NCBI RefSeq assembly: GCF_004920835.1
Contig: NZ_QFHO01000007.1
Location: forward strand, 96,077-160,076
Source of the DNA: Stenotrophomonas maltophilia
GTDB taxonomy: Bacteria > Pseudomonadota > Gammaproteobacteria > Xanthomonadales > Xanthomonadaceae
Direction of reading: 5' to 3'
Length of the DNA stretch: 64,000 nucleotides
The notes below the pieces were generated by a model. The model did not search any database. It saw only the letters and a program-made list of their open reading frames with translations, and was not told the origin of the DNA. Positions 36,986 to 46,013 of this stretch are shown piece by piece. Each line of letters opens with the position of its first letter. The first letter of the stretch is position 1. Made by a program: the position numbers and the translations under genes.

Positions 36986-39829
36986 ATGGAACGCACGACG
37001 ATGATGAGGTCTGTCCTGGCAACCGCGCTGGCGCTGGCGCTGACCGCTTGTGGTGGAGGTGGTGGCGGCAGCAATGTGCGCATCGATCCGCCTGCTCCCC
37101 CCGTGCCGCCACCGACCACGCCGCCACCGACCACGCCGCCGCCGGCCAAACCGCAGGAGCCGACCTTCGATGCGCATCTGGCAGTCACCAACGCGCGTGC
37201 CGCACAGGCCGCCGGACTGACTGGCCAGGGTGTGCGCATCGGTATCGTTGACTCGGGCGTGCAGCGCAATGCGGTGGCGCTGAATGGACGGGTGCTGGCC
37301 AACTTCAACTACATCGATCCGGCCAGGAACAATCTGGGCGTTGACGACGTGGTCGGCCATGGCACCGCGGTGGCCAGCCTGGCCGCCGGCGCAGCGGTGG
37401 GGTCGTGGCCGGGGGGGATCGCGCCGGGCGCCCAGATCGTGTCGGCACGGATCATTTCCGACAAGCCACCGACCGATGACGGCAGTGGCCAGGGCAATTC
37501 CTTCAGCGGCCCGCTGGGCGTGGCCCAGGTCCACCAGGACCTGATCAGCTACAACGTGAAGGTGATGAACAACTCATGGGGCGGCCTGTACTGGACCGAC
37601 CTGCCGACCACTGCGCAGGTGGCTGCCGAGTACCGGCCGTTCGTGATCAGTCACGGTGGCCTGGTGGTGTTCGCCGCTGGCAACGATGGTCGCAGCGAGC
37701 CGAGCAGCCTGGCCGCGCTGCCCAGCCAGAAGGGCGTGGCCGGTTCACTGCCCGCGGCCGATCTGGAGCGCGGCTGGCTGGTGGCCACCGCCGTGGATCC
37801 CTATGCGCCCGGTACTCTGGCCAGCTACGCCAATGCCTGTGGGCAGGCCGCACGCTATTGCCTGGCGGCACCGGGCAGCGCGGTCTATCCCGATGCCGGT
37901 GGCGGCAGCTACTACTGGAACTACGGCACCTCGTTCGCGGCGCCATTGATTTCCGGCGCTGCCGCACTGGTCTGGCAGCGCTTCCCATACTTCGACAACA
38001 ACCTTGTACGGCAGACCCTGCTGGGCACCGCCAAGGACATCGGCGCGCCCGGCGTGGACCCGGTGTTTGGCTACGGTCTGCTCGACATCGGTCGTGCGAT
38101 CAACGGTCCCGGCCGCTTCGACTGGGGTGATGTGGTCGCCAACGTGGATGCGGGCTCGACCAATTCGATCTGGAGCAATGACATCACCGGCGGCGGTGGC
38201 CTGGTCAAGCAGGGCGGCGGCAAGCTGGTGCTGGTCGGCAACAACAGCTATGCCGGCGCCACCCGCATCGAGCGCGGCATCCTGTCGCTGCAGAACGGCG
38301 GCGTCATCCGCTCCAACGTGACCATTCTCGGCCAGCCCGATCCGGACTCCACTGGGCTGCAGTTCAACGGTGGCACGCCACGGGTGATCGGGGACGTGAC
38401 CAACGGCAGCAGTGTGTTCCTCACCACCGCTAATACCACCGGCACCATCGAGGGCAATTACACCCAGCAGGCCGGTGCGCAGCTGATGATCGCTCTCGGC
38501 GCCAATGCGCTGCAGGTCACCGGCAACGCGAAGATCGACGGCGGCGTACGCGTGCACGGCATGGTCACCGGCTACGTGCCGCAGAACGGCGCCCGCCAGG
38601 ATCTGATCCATGCGGCGGGCAGCCTGAGCGGCACCTTCAGCACCCCGGCCACGTCTACCGGTCTGCAGGGACTCTCCCTGGTGTCATCCACTTATGGCTA
38701 TGACAGCAACAACGCCTGGTTGAACCTGACCCAGGTCAGCGTCACTGCCGCGGCCAGTGGACTGAGTACCTCGGCGCAGGCGGCCGCGCAGCGCGTGCAA
38801 GGCGCATTCGCTGTGCTCGATGGCAATCCCGGCCTGCAGGGATCGCAGTTCGGTGCGGCAGCCGCTGCGCTGCAGTGGACCGGCGGTGGCCAGCAGGGTC
38901 TCGCCGACAGCCTGCAGAGCCTGTCCGGGCAGGCGCATGCGCGGGCCGAGGCGGCGACGTTCGACAGCATCGACATGTCGCGGCGCGCGATCGCCGAGCG
39001 CTTCGATCGCGTGCAGGCGGCACCGCGGCTGCGCGGCACCTGGCAGAGCGCGCTGGGCGAGGCCGGGCAGGGCAGCTTCGCCGGCAATACCGCCGACAGC
39101 CGTGGCTGGATGGCGGGCCAGGATCTGCCGCTGGGCCGCAACGGCTTGATGGGCGTGGCCTTCGGCGAGACCCGCAGCAACGGTGGCAGCAGCTTCGGTG
39201 GTGATCGCGGCCGCGACCGGCAGGCACAGGCGCAGCTGTATGCCGGCTGGAACCTCGGGCGTGGTTACGCGCTGGCCCAGTTCGGCAGCGGCCAGTTCAC
39301 CCGCGCGCTGGACCGCCAGCTGCTGCTGGGCGCTGGCGCGTATGGCGTGTCTGCACGCTACGGCGGCCGTTTCAGCAGTGCCAGTGTCGAAGGCGGTTAT
39401 CGCTTCGGTCGCGCAGGGGCATCGTTGACGCCGTATCTGGGGGCCAGCAGCACCCGCGTCGATACTGATGCGTTCAACGAGCTGGGCGGGTTCGGCTTCG
39501 GCCTGCGCGGTGATGCCAACCGCGTGCAACGCAGCCAGATGCTGGCCGGCCTGCGTGGTGAACGCGGGTGGGGACGCTGGACCCTGCGTGGTCACGCCGA
39601 ATGGCAGCAGCGCTTGGATGGACGCGACGCGGACTGGCAGGCCAGTTTCGTCGGCGTCGATGCCTGGGCGCCACTGGCCGGCTGGGATGCGCCGCGCGGC
39701 AGTGCGCTGTTCGGTGTGGCGCTGGAATCGTGGTGGGGCCGCAATGGACGCCTGAGCCTGGGCTTCGACCAGCGCGTGGGTGGCAATGATGCGCGGCAGG
39801 CCGCGTTGCGCTACAGCACCGGCTTCTGA
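36986..39829 (+). CDS. Lipoprotein autotransporter with subtilisin-like (S8) protease passenger
   Basis: A 947-residue type V secreted protein. The signal ends in the lipobox LTAC (Cys22) followed by a glycine run, as in the NalP/SphB1 class of lipidated autotransporter proteases. A proline/threonine linker (34-58) precedes the S8 domain with Asp89 (GIVDSGV), His125 (VVGHGTAVAS) and Ser316 (YGTSFAAPLISG). An autotransporter-associated beta repeat follows near 400-440 and a C-terminal beta-barrel of about 270 residues ends in Phe. The start has GGAAGG five bases upstream. It probably matures other surface proteins; release by self-cleavage is inference. Confidence 0.92.
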   Translation: MERTTMMRSVLATALALALTACGGGGGGSNVRIDPPAPPVPPPTTPPPTTPPPAKPQEPTFDAHLAVTNARAAQAAGLTGQGVRIGIVDSGVQRNAVALNGRVLANFNYIDPARNNLGVDDVVGHGTAVASLAAGAAVGSWPGGIAPGAQIVSARIISDKPPTDDGSGQGNSFSGPLGVAQVHQDLISYNVKVMNNSWGGLYWTDLPTTAQVAAEYRPFVISHGGLVVFAAGNDGRSEPSSLAALPSQKGVAGSLPAADLERGWLVATAVDPYAPGTLASYANACGQAARYCLAAPGSAVYPDAGGGSYYWNYGTSFAAPLISGAAALVWQRFPYFDNNLVRQTLLGTAKDIGAPGVDPVFGYGLLDIGRAINGPGRFDWGDVVANVDAGSTNSIWSNDITGGGGLVKQGGGKLVLVGNNSYAGATRIERGILSLQNGGVIRSNVTILGQPDPDSTGLQFNGGTPRVIGDVTNGSSVFLTTANTTGTIEGNYTQQAGAQLMIALGANALQVTGNAKIDGGVRVHGMVTGYVPQNGARQDLIHAAGSLSGTFSTPATSTGLQGLSLVSSTYGYDSNNAWLNLTQVSVTAAASGLSTSAQAAAQRVQGAFAVLDGNPGLQGSQFGAAAAALQWTGGGQQGLADSLQSLSGQAHARAEAATFDSIDMSRRAIAERFDRVQAAPRLRGTWQSALGEAGQGSFAGNTADSRGWMAGQDLPLGRNGLMGVAFGETRSNGGSSFGGDRGRDRQAQAQLYAGWNLGRGYALAQFGSGQFTRALDRQLLLGAGAYGVSARYGGRFSSASVEGGYRFGRAGASLTPYLGASSTRVDTDAFNELGGFGFGLRGDANRVQRSQMLAGLRGERGWGRWTLRGHAEWQQRLDGRDADWQASFVGVDAWAPLAGWDAPRGSALFGVALESWWGRNGRLSLGFDQRVGGNDARQAALRYSTGF

Positions 39830-39835
39830 GGATCG

Positions 39836-39864
39836 GGTCGCGCCGGGGAATGCCCGGCGCGACC
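39836..39864. terminator. Bidirectional stem-loop between convergent genes
   Basis: Perfect 12-bp stem GGTCGCGCCGGG/CCCGGCGCGACC with a 5-base loop, 6 bases past the autotransporter stop and 10 past the dehydrogenase stop. Confidence 0.6.
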
Positions 39865-39873
39865 ACGGCAGGC

Positions 39874-40971
39874 TCAGCCGCCGCGCAGGTTGCCCAGGCG
39901 CGGGGTGCTGCGGCCGAGCGGCATCTTCAGCTTGCCGATCGACAGGATGCGGCTCTCGGCGATGCGGTCGGCCGCCCGCTGCGGCGCGATGTTCTCGCGC
40001 TGCGACAGTTCGAAGATGCGGGTGAGGTTGTGGTAGATGCTGCGGATCAGGCGCATCGCGCGTTCGCGGTTGTAGCCATCGATCTCCAGCGACACGTTCA
40101 TCACGCCGCCGGCGTTGACCGCATAGTCCGGCGCATACAGGATGCCGCGCGCGTGCAGCTCATCGCCGATTTCCAGGCTCGACAGCTGGTTGTTGGCGGT
40201 ACCGCAGATGATCTTCGCCTTGATCCGCGGCAGGGTGTCGGCATTGATGGCGCCTTCCAGTGCGCACGGTGCGAACACATCGGCGTTCACCTCGTGGATC
40301 TCGTCCGGCTTGACTGCTTCGGCGCCGAAATCGCTGACCGCGCGATCAACCAGCGCGCTGTCCAGATCGGTGACATACAGCTTGGCTCCGCGATCGCGCA
40401 GCAGCTTCACCAGTTCCATGCCGATGTGGCCCAGGCCCTGCACCGCGATGCTGGTCTTGCCCACTTCCTCATGGCCGAACTTGAAGCGCATCGCCGCCAT
40501 CAGCGCCTGCAGCGCACCGTAGGCGGTGAAGGGCGCCGGATCGCCGGAGCCGCCATGGACCTGGTGAACGCCGGTCACGAACTGGCTCTCCAGGTAGATG
40601 TTCTCCATGTCGTTGACGTCGGTGCCGACGTCCTCGGCGGTGATGTAGCGCCCACCGAGCGAATCGACATAGCGGCCGAAGGCACGGAACAGAACTTCGG
40701 TCTTGTCCACCTTCGGGTCGCCGATGATCACGGCCTTGCCGCCACCCACGTTGAGGCCGGCCAGCGCATTCTTGTAGGTCATCGTCCGGCTCAGCCGCAG
40801 CACGTCAGCCAGTGCCTCGTCGGTGCTGGCGTAGGGACGCATGCGCACGCCGCCCAGGGCCGGGCCCAGGGTGGTGTTGTGGATGGCGATGATCGCCTGC
40901 AGGCCGGCGTCGTGGTTGTGGCAGAACACCACCTGTTCGTGGCCGGTGGTGGCGAGGGTTTCGAATAGCAT
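39874..40971 (-). CDS. Leucine/phenylalanine/valine-type amino acid dehydrogenase
   Basis: A 365-residue member of the Glu/Leu/Phe/Val dehydrogenase family. Catalytic lysines are Lys67 (TYKNALAGLNVGGGK) and Lys79; the NAD-binding loop is GLGHIG (179-184). The sequence is closest to bacterial leucine dehydrogenases, which reversibly deaminate branched-chain amino acids to 2-keto acids. This would supply branched-chain primers for the iso/anteiso fatty acids typical of xanthomonads, which is inference. GGAG precedes the ATG by about 5 bases. It is divergent from the HDOD gene across 278 bases. Confidence 0.9.
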   Translation of the reverse strand: MLFETLATTGHEQVVFCHNHDAGLQAIIAIHNTTLGPALGGVRMRPYASTDEALADVLRLSRTMTYKNALAGLNVGGGKAVIIGDPKVDKTEVLFRAFGRYVDSLGGRYITAEDVGTDVNDMENIYLESQFVTGVHQVHGGSGDPAPFTAYGALQALMAAMRFKFGHEEVGKTSIAVQGLGHIGMELVKLLRDRGAKLYVTDLDSALVDRAVSDFGAEAVKPDEIHEVNADVFAPCALEGAINADTLPRIKAKIICGTANNQLSSLEIGDELHARGILYAPDYAVNAGGVMNVSLEIDGYNRERAMRLIRSIYHNLTRIFELSQRENIAPQRAADRIAESRILSIGKLKMPLGRSTPRLGNLRGG

Positions 40972-41249
40972 GGCGTCTCCGATGGCGCGAACAGCGGCGA
41001 ACTGCAGCGAACGGCCAGTGAACGGTAGGGTCCCAAAACAAAAAAAGCGACGTCGTCGGTGCAGGGGGACGGGTCGCGCGGCGCCATTCTAGTCCATTCC
41101 CCCGGCCGGTGCCGTCGACATCGGCAGCCTTCCGGTTAAAGAAGATGAAAGTGCGGCCGATGCTGCGACGACGGCGGGTAGCCGGATTCGTGTGAAGAGG
41201 CAGGGCAGTCAGTGACGGCACGGGCACCACAACGACAGGGCGGGCGGCG

Positions 41250-42326
41250 ATGACGCCGGCCTGGTGGCGATCGCTGCGCGGCTGGCTGGCGCGCTCGACC
41301 GGGGCCGCACCGTCCCGCTTGGCGGCTGTATCGCGACAGGCAGTGGCGGCGGCAGCTGCCAGCCTGCAGGGTGAAGCCCTGCCATCGGCGGAGATCGCGG
41401 CACATCTGCAGCGCGGCCTGCATGCGCTGGCGCTCTACCCTCGGCTGGCCGGTGAGCCGGCGCCGGTGCAGGATCCGGCGTTGGGGGAAGCGGTGGCACG
41501 CGCGCTGCAGGACCGCGACTGGGCCACCCGGCAGCTTCCACGCCGTCCGCAGCTGCTGCCGCAATTGATCCAGACCGTGAACGACGATGCCGCCTCGGCA
41601 CGGGTAATGGCCGCGATCATCGGCCAGGACCCGGTGCTGACCGGCAATTTGCTGCGCATCGCCAACAGCCCGGCCTACAAAGTGCACGAGCGACCGGTGG
41701 AGAGTCTGCAGCGGGCGGTGACCCTGGTCGGTACCGAAGGCGTGCGGCAGATCATCAGTGCAGTGCTGGTGCAGCCGGTGATGCAGATGCAGTGCGATGC
41801 GTTCCCGCAGTTCAGCACGATCATCTGGGAGCACGCGCTGCTGGCTTCGCGCGCGGCTGCCGACCACGCGCGCACGGTCACCTTCGGTGATGCCTTCGCC
41901 GCACAGTGGCTGGGTCTGGTGCAGGGGCTGGGTGCGGCGCTGGTGATGCGCCAGCTGCTGCAGGAAGCCCAGGCACGCGGAGAAGCTGTGGAGCCGGCGC
42001 TGGCCCTGCAGCTGCTGCAGCAGTGGTCGCTGCCGTTGGCACAGCGCGTGGCAGCGGCATGGGAACTGCCCGAGCCGGTGCACCAGGCGCTGGCGCCGGA
42101 GGCGGACGGACCACTGGCCGACAGCCTCCGCCTGGCCAGCGCGGCGGCTGCGGCCAGCCTGTTGTGCCGGCATGGCCATGCCAGCCAGGGCCGCATGCTG
42201 GCCCTGCTTGAACAACTGCCGTCGGCACCACCGCATGCGCTGCGCTGGATCTGGCGGCGCCTGCACGGCCGCAGCGTGGAAACGCTGGATGAAGCCGCAC
42301 AGGATGAGGCCGGAACGGCACCCTGA
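41250..42326 (+). CDS. HDOD domain protein
   Basis: A 358-residue protein with the HDOD domain at about residues 105-310 (LPQLIQTVNDDAASARVMAAI, LLRIANSPAY, VTLVGTEGVRQI). The family is a non-catalytic relative of HD phosphohydrolases used in signalling and motility control; canonical His-Asp pairs for hydrolysis are not apparent. The N-terminal 90 residues are alanine/arginine-rich and not recognised. No partner EAL/GGDEF domain or chemotaxis gene is near. The ribosome site is weak. Confidence 0.85.
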   Translation: MTPAWWRSLRGWLARSTGAAPSRLAAVSRQAVAAAAASLQGEALPSAEIAAHLQRGLHALALYPRLAGEPAPVQDPALGEAVARALQDRDWATRQLPRRPQLLPQLIQTVNDDAASARVMAAIIGQDPVLTGNLLRIANSPAYKVHERPVESLQRAVTLVGTEGVRQIISAVLVQPVMQMQCDAFPQFSTIIWEHALLASRAAADHARTVTFGDAFAAQWLGLVQGLGAALVMRQLLQEAQARGEAVEPALALQLLQQWSLPLAQRVAAAWELPEPVHQALAPEADGPLADSLRLASAAAAASLLCRHGHASQGRMLALLEQLPSAPPHALRWIWRRLHGRSVETLDEAAQDEAGTAP

Positions 42327-42329
42327 GCG

Positions 42330-43895
42330 CTACAGCTGCGATTCCACCGGCAGCCAGCTGATCACCCGCGCGGTCCAGCGCTTGCCTAGGCTGGCACCGG
42401 GTTCGGCTTCGACCCAGTGCGGCGGCGGCTGCCGTTGCAGCCAGCGCAGCGCATCGTTCCGGCCCAGTGCCAGCCACCAGCTGTGTTCGGGGCTGGCCAG
42501 GCGCAGGTATTCATCGCGCAGCTGCGCCCCCAGCACTGGGTCGTCGAACAACACGCCCATCTCGGTATTGAGGAAGGCCGAGCGCGGGTCGAGGTTGAAC
42601 GAGCCGACGAAGCCGCGGCGGTCATCGACCACGAACGCCTTGGTGTGCAGGCTGGCACCGCTGCTGCCGAACAGGCTGGTATCCAGCTGGCCATGCGCCT
42701 TCAGCTCGTACAGCTGCACGCCGGCCTTCAGCAACGGCACGCGATAGCCCATGTAGCCACCGTGTACCGCCGCCACGTCGTTGGCGGCCAGTGAGTTGGT
42801 GACCACGCCGACCTGCGCACCGCGCGCAGCCATTGCCGCCAAACCCTCCACGCCTTCCACGCCAGGCACGAAGTACGGCGAGATCAGCAATGCACTGCGA
42901 CGGGTGCTGCGCAGTTCCTCACTGAGCGTGCTGACCAGCCAGCCGCGGCGATCATCGTCGCGGTGCTTCATCGGTGGATCGGAAGCGATGCGTACGTTCG
43001 CGCTCCAGTGCAGCGGCTCAGGGCTGGGCCGCTGCAGGCGGCGCGAGTCGGCCACACGCTGCAGATAGGGCTGCGCCTTGGCATGCATCGCATCCAGGTC
43101 CGACTGCCGTACCAGCTGTCGCAGCTGTTCATCGCTGTATGACGCCAGCGCGGAAATCGGGATGGCCGCGCTGCTGTTCCAGTAGTCGTCGAAGATCTGG
43201 TTGGCCTGCTGCACGGCGGGCCCGGCCACCACCAGGTCCAGGTCCTGGAAGTTCACGTCGTCGCGCGCGCTGAAGTATTCCTCGCCGATGTTGCGGCCAC
43301 CGACGATCGCGATGCGGCCGTCTGCGATCCAGCTTTTGTTGTGCATGCGGTGGTTCACGCTGAAAGCGCGCTGCACCAGCTCCAGCGTACGCGCGATGCC
43401 GCTGCGGTTGCGGAACGGGTTGTACAGGCGGATCTCGATGTTCGGATGCGCATCGAGCGCCATCATCAGCGCGTCCTTGTCCTTGGCGTTCATGTCGTCG
43501 AGCAGGATCCGCACGCGCACACCGCGCTCGGCGGCGTCGTACAGCGCCTTGGCCATCAGGTGGCCGATCAGGTCGTCGTGCCAGATGTAGTACTGCAGGT
43601 CGAGGCTGCGTCCCGCATGCGAGGTGATCATCGCGCGCGCCGCGAAGGCGTCCATGCCATCGCTGAGGAAGGCCACGCCGGATTGCCCGGGATGGGCCGC
43701 CTGCAGCGGCCCGATCTGCTGGTCGATACGGGTCTGCGCCGGCTGCAGTGGCAGCACCTGCGAGGGCACGCCACGCGCCTGCGGGGTGAGGTGGTCGGCC
43801 AGCAGCAGGCCGGACAGGACCAGCAGCAACAGGATTGCGAGGAGGATCGCAGCGACGCGCAGCAGGCGTCGCCACAGGGGCTTGGGAGGGCTCAT
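42330..43895 (-). CDS. Phospholipase D family protein (cardiolipin synthase-like)
   Basis: A 521-residue protein with one N-terminal membrane anchor (about 10-34) and two HKD motifs: His185-Lys187-Asp192 (MHNKSWIADGR) and His417-Lys419-Asp424 (LHTKAFVVDDR). These give a two-domain PLD enzyme such as ClsC/YmdC-type cardiolipin synthase or phospholipase D. The start MSPPKPLWRR is at 43895; the longer frame reads through SMAG units that abut the start codon within 10 bases. Transphosphatidylation of phosphatidylglycerol is the likely reaction but substrate is not shown. Confidence 0.88.
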   Translation of the reverse strand: MSPPKPLWRRLLRVAAILLAILLLLVLSGLLLADHLTPQARGVPSQVLPLQPAQTRIDQQIGPLQAAHPGQSGVAFLSDGMDAFAARAMITSHAGRSLDLQYYIWHDDLIGHLMAKALYDAAERGVRVRILLDDMNAKDKDALMMALDAHPNIEIRLYNPFRNRSGIARTLELVQRAFSVNHRMHNKSWIADGRIAIVGGRNIGEEYFSARDDVNFQDLDLVVAGPAVQQANQIFDDYWNSSAAIPISALASYSDEQLRQLVRQSDLDAMHAKAQPYLQRVADSRRLQRPSPEPLHWSANVRIASDPPMKHRDDDRRGWLVSTLSEELRSTRRSALLISPYFVPGVEGVEGLAAMAARGAQVGVVTNSLAANDVAAVHGGYMGYRVPLLKAGVQLYELKAHGQLDTSLFGSSGASLHTKAFVVDDRRGFVGSFNLDPRSAFLNTEMGVLFDDPVLGAQLRDEYLRLASPEHSWWLALGRNDALRWLQRQPPPHWVEAEPGASLGKRWTARVISWLPVESQL

Positions 43896-43904
43896 GCCCC
43901 GATG

Positions 43905-43928
43905 GTAGATCCACGCCATGCGTGGATG
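43905..43928 (+). repeat. SMAG (REP) element
   Basis: GTAGATCCACGCCATGCG plus TGGATG, 10 bases before the PLD start codon. Identical to the copy at 43950 and that at 953. Confidence 0.75.
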
Positions 43929-43949
43929 AAAGCCAACAGACCTGTCGCC

Positions 43950-43973
43950 GTAGATCCACGCCATGCGTGGATG
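43950..43973 (+). repeat. SMAG (REP) element
   Basis: Second identical tandem SMAG copy, 45 bases from the first, directly joined to a GGGGTC-type palindrome. Confidence 0.75.
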
Positions 43974-44059
43974 GGGTCAGAGCCCTTTCCCGCGGAAAGG
44001 GATCCGACCCCGAGGGTGAAGGGGCAGAGCCCTTGCCTGCGGCAGGGGATCCGACCCTG
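43973..44059. repeat. Tandem pair of GGGGTC-type palindromes
   Basis: First unit 43973-44011: GGGGTCAGAGCCC and GGGATCCGACCCC ends with inner stem TTTCC/GGAAA. Second unit 44015-44059: same ends in degraded form with inner stem CCTTGCC/GGCAGGG. The inner stems differ but each pairs. Confidence 0.75.
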
Positions 44060-44066
44060 GACGGCC

Positions 44067-44765
44067 TCAGAACCGCTCGTCGCTGCCCAGGTAGCGCCAC
44101 TGCCCCGGCGGCAGCGGCCCCAGCGCCACGCGGCCGATGCGCAAGCGGCGCACTGCGGCAACCTGCAGCCCCGCGGCGCCGACTGCCACGCGCAGGCCCT
44201 TGGCCGTCAGGCCCTTGCCGGCGAAGCGCAGGCGCTGCTCACTCTGCCAGCTGACCTTGGCCCCACCGGATTCGTGCTGCAGCCGCGCCATCAACCAGGG
44301 CCCGCGTTCGGGTCCGCCTTCAGCCACTTCGATCAGGTACTCCTGCTCGGTGCGGCCGAGATTGCGCTGCAGGTGGGCGAGCGTCGCCGGATCCTGGCTG
44401 ACCACCACCAGGCCGCTGTCGCTGGCCGGAAGCGCGGCAGCCAGCTGCAGTCCATGGAAATGGCGCTGCAACGGGCGGGTACCGCTGGCATCAAGTTCAC
44501 TGCGGCTGTCGCTGCTGATCAACGCACACAGCGCTTCGGCCGCCACGCCAGCAGGCTTGTGCAGCAGCATGGTGACCCGCTCGGCCTTGTCATCGCTGGC
44601 CTGTTCGGCCACCACGATCACCGCGCTCTCGTCGACCGGGCGCTGCGGCTGCTCGACCACCTCGCCATTGACGCTGACCCAGCCGCCTTCGATGTAGCGC
44701 CGGGCTTCACCGCGCGGGATGCCGAGCAGGGCGGACAGGCGTTTGTCGAGACGGGTCGGTTCCAT
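44067..44765 (-). CDS. S4-domain pseudouridine synthase homolog (RsuA/RluF type), catalytic Asp apparently lost
   Basis: A 232-residue protein starting at 44765 (MEPTRLDKRLSALLG). The S4 RNA-binding domain is at residues 1-48, then MLLHKPAGV and EYLIEV as in the RsuA/RluE/RluF family. The active site motif, normally GRLDxxTSGLL, reads AALPASDSGLVV (110-121), so an ungapped alignment puts Pro113 at the catalytic Asp. Asp116 is nearby but out of register. The protein either uses a shifted residue or has kept only RNA binding. It follows the YgjP-like gene on the same strand by 47 bases. Confidence 0.8.
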   Translation of the reverse strand: MEPTRLDKRLSALLGIPRGEARRYIEGGWVSVNGEVVEQPQRPVDESAVIVVAEQASDDKAERVTMLLHKPAGVAAEALCALISSDSRSELDASGTRPLQRHFHGLQLAAALPASDSGLVVVSQDPATLAHLQRNLGRTEQEYLIEVAEGGPERGPWLMARLQHESGGAKVSWQSEQRLRFAGKGLTAKGLRVAVGAAGLQVAAVRRLRIGRVALGPLPPGQWRYLGSDERF

Positions 44766-44812
44766 GGCGGAAAGGTCAGGCAGGGGGCGCGCAGTGTAGC
44801 CGCAACGCCGGT

Positions 44813-45313
44813 TCAGCGCTGGCCGCGGTTGGCCAGCTCGGTCAGGTACAGGCGGGTATCGAACTCCAGCTGCAGGTAATCCGGCTCCATATACTGGCAC
44901 AGCTGGTAGAAGGCCTTGTTGTGGTCGGCCTCCTTCAGATGGGCCAGTTCGTGCACCACGATCATGCGCAGGAATGCGGCAGGCGCCTGCCGGAACACGG
45001 TGGCGATGCGGATCTCGCGGCTGGCCTTGAGGCGGCCACCGTGTATGCGGGAAATGGCGGTGTGGGTGCCCAGTGCGTGCTTGATGACTTCCAGCGTATT
45101 GTCGTAGCAGACCTTGTTGAGCGGCACCGATTTGCGCAGGTAGCGGTCCTTCATGTCCTGCGTGTAATCGTACAGCTGGCGGTCGCTGCGCACTTCATGC
45201 GGATCGGGATAGCGCTGCTGCAGCCAGGGGCCGAGCTTGCCCTGCGCCAGCAGTTCGCTGACCTGGGCGACCAGGGGTTCGGGATAGCCGGTGAGGTACT
45301 TCAGGACTGCCAT
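44813..45313 (-). CDS. YgjP-like metallopeptidase domain protein
   Basis: A 166-residue protein with the zinc motif HELAHLKEADHNKAFY (His121, His125 and His131) of the YgjP/DUF45 family, a minimal gluzincin-like fold. No signal peptide, so cytoplasmic. The start at 45313 (MAVLKYLTGYPEP) is the first Met. Actual proteolysis is unproven for the family. It is divergent from the DUF2058 gene, with 61 bases between the two start codons. Confidence 0.87.
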   Translation of the reverse strand: MAVLKYLTGYPEPLVAQVSELLAQGKLGPWLQQRYPDPHEVRSDRQLYDYTQDMKDRYLRKSVPLNKVCYDNTLEVIKHALGTHTAISRIHGGRLKASREIRIATVFRQAPAAFLRMIVVHELAHLKEADHNKAFYQLCQYMEPDYLQLEFDTRLYLTELANRGQR

Positions 45314-45374
45314 GCAGGGGCGGCGGGGCGTCGGTAGAATGGGGCCTCCAGATTACACGCGGTACGCATCGACC

Positions 45375-45932
45375 ATGGCAAAGCCCAACGCGCTGCAGGA
45401 ACAATTGCTCAAGGCCGGCCTGGCCAAGAAGTCGCAGGCCAGCGCCGCCGCGAGCGCGCAGGCCAAGGCCCGCCAAGGCAAGGCCGAATCGACCTCGGCC
45501 GAGGTCCAGCGTGAGGCTGAACGTGCCCGCGCGGAGAAGATCGAGCGCGATCGCGCGCTGGCGGCCGAGCGCAATGCCCAGGCCAAGCAGGCTGAACAGA
45601 AAGCCCAGGCCAAACAGATCATCAGCGCCCATGCCGTGCCCCACAAGGGCGACGACGAGTACCGCTTCAGCGACGGTGCGGCGATCCGCACCCTGTTGAT
45701 CGACCCCAAGCTGCGCAAGGCGCTGTCGGTGGGCGTGCTGGTCATCGTCGCCCACGGCGAGGGCTACGCGTTGCTGCCGCGCGCTGCCGCCGAAAAGGTG
45801 CGTGAACGTGCCCCGGAAGCGATCATCGTCGATCACGGCCAGCAGGGCTCGACCTCCGAGATCTCCACCGGCAACGCTGAAGACGATGCCTACTACGCCC
45901 AGTTCCAGGTGCCGGACGACCTGGTCTGGTAA
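45375..45932 (+). CDS. DUF2058 family protein (YaiL-like)
   Basis: A 185-residue protein. Residues 1-85 are a charged helical region rich in Ala, Lys, Glu and Gln (SAAASAQAKARQGKAEST; EQKAQAKQ), likely coiled-coil; the C-terminal half is compact and ends DAYYAQFQVPDDLVW, as in YaiL. The family is nucleoprotein/polynucleotide-associated by annotation, with unknown function. A TAGAAT -10-like hexamer lies 35 bases before the start. The stop is followed at once by a half GGGGACGGAGG element. Confidence 0.85.
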   Translation: MAKPNALQEQLLKAGLAKKSQASAAASAQAKARQGKAESTSAEVQREAERARAEKIERDRALAAERNAQAKQAEQKAQAKQIISAHAVPHKGDDEYRFSDGAAIRTLLIDPKLRKALSVGVLVIVAHGEGYALLPRAAAEKVRERAPEAIIVDHGQQGSTSEISTGNAEDDAYYAQFQVPDDLVW

Positions 45933-45937
45933 GCAAG

Positions 45938-45962
45938 AAAGGGGACGGAGGGGATTAAGTCG
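45938..45962. repeat. Solo half of the GGGGACGGAGGGGATTAAG element
   Basis: One arm identical to the left arm of the 21400 element plus TCGC, with no matching right arm downstream; the next palindrome is an inverted SMAG at 46014. Confidence 0.7.
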
Positions 45963-46013
45963 CGATCGACCTGATCCGGGCCGTCTGCCTTCTGCTCAGC
46001 TTGCTGAAGGCCC

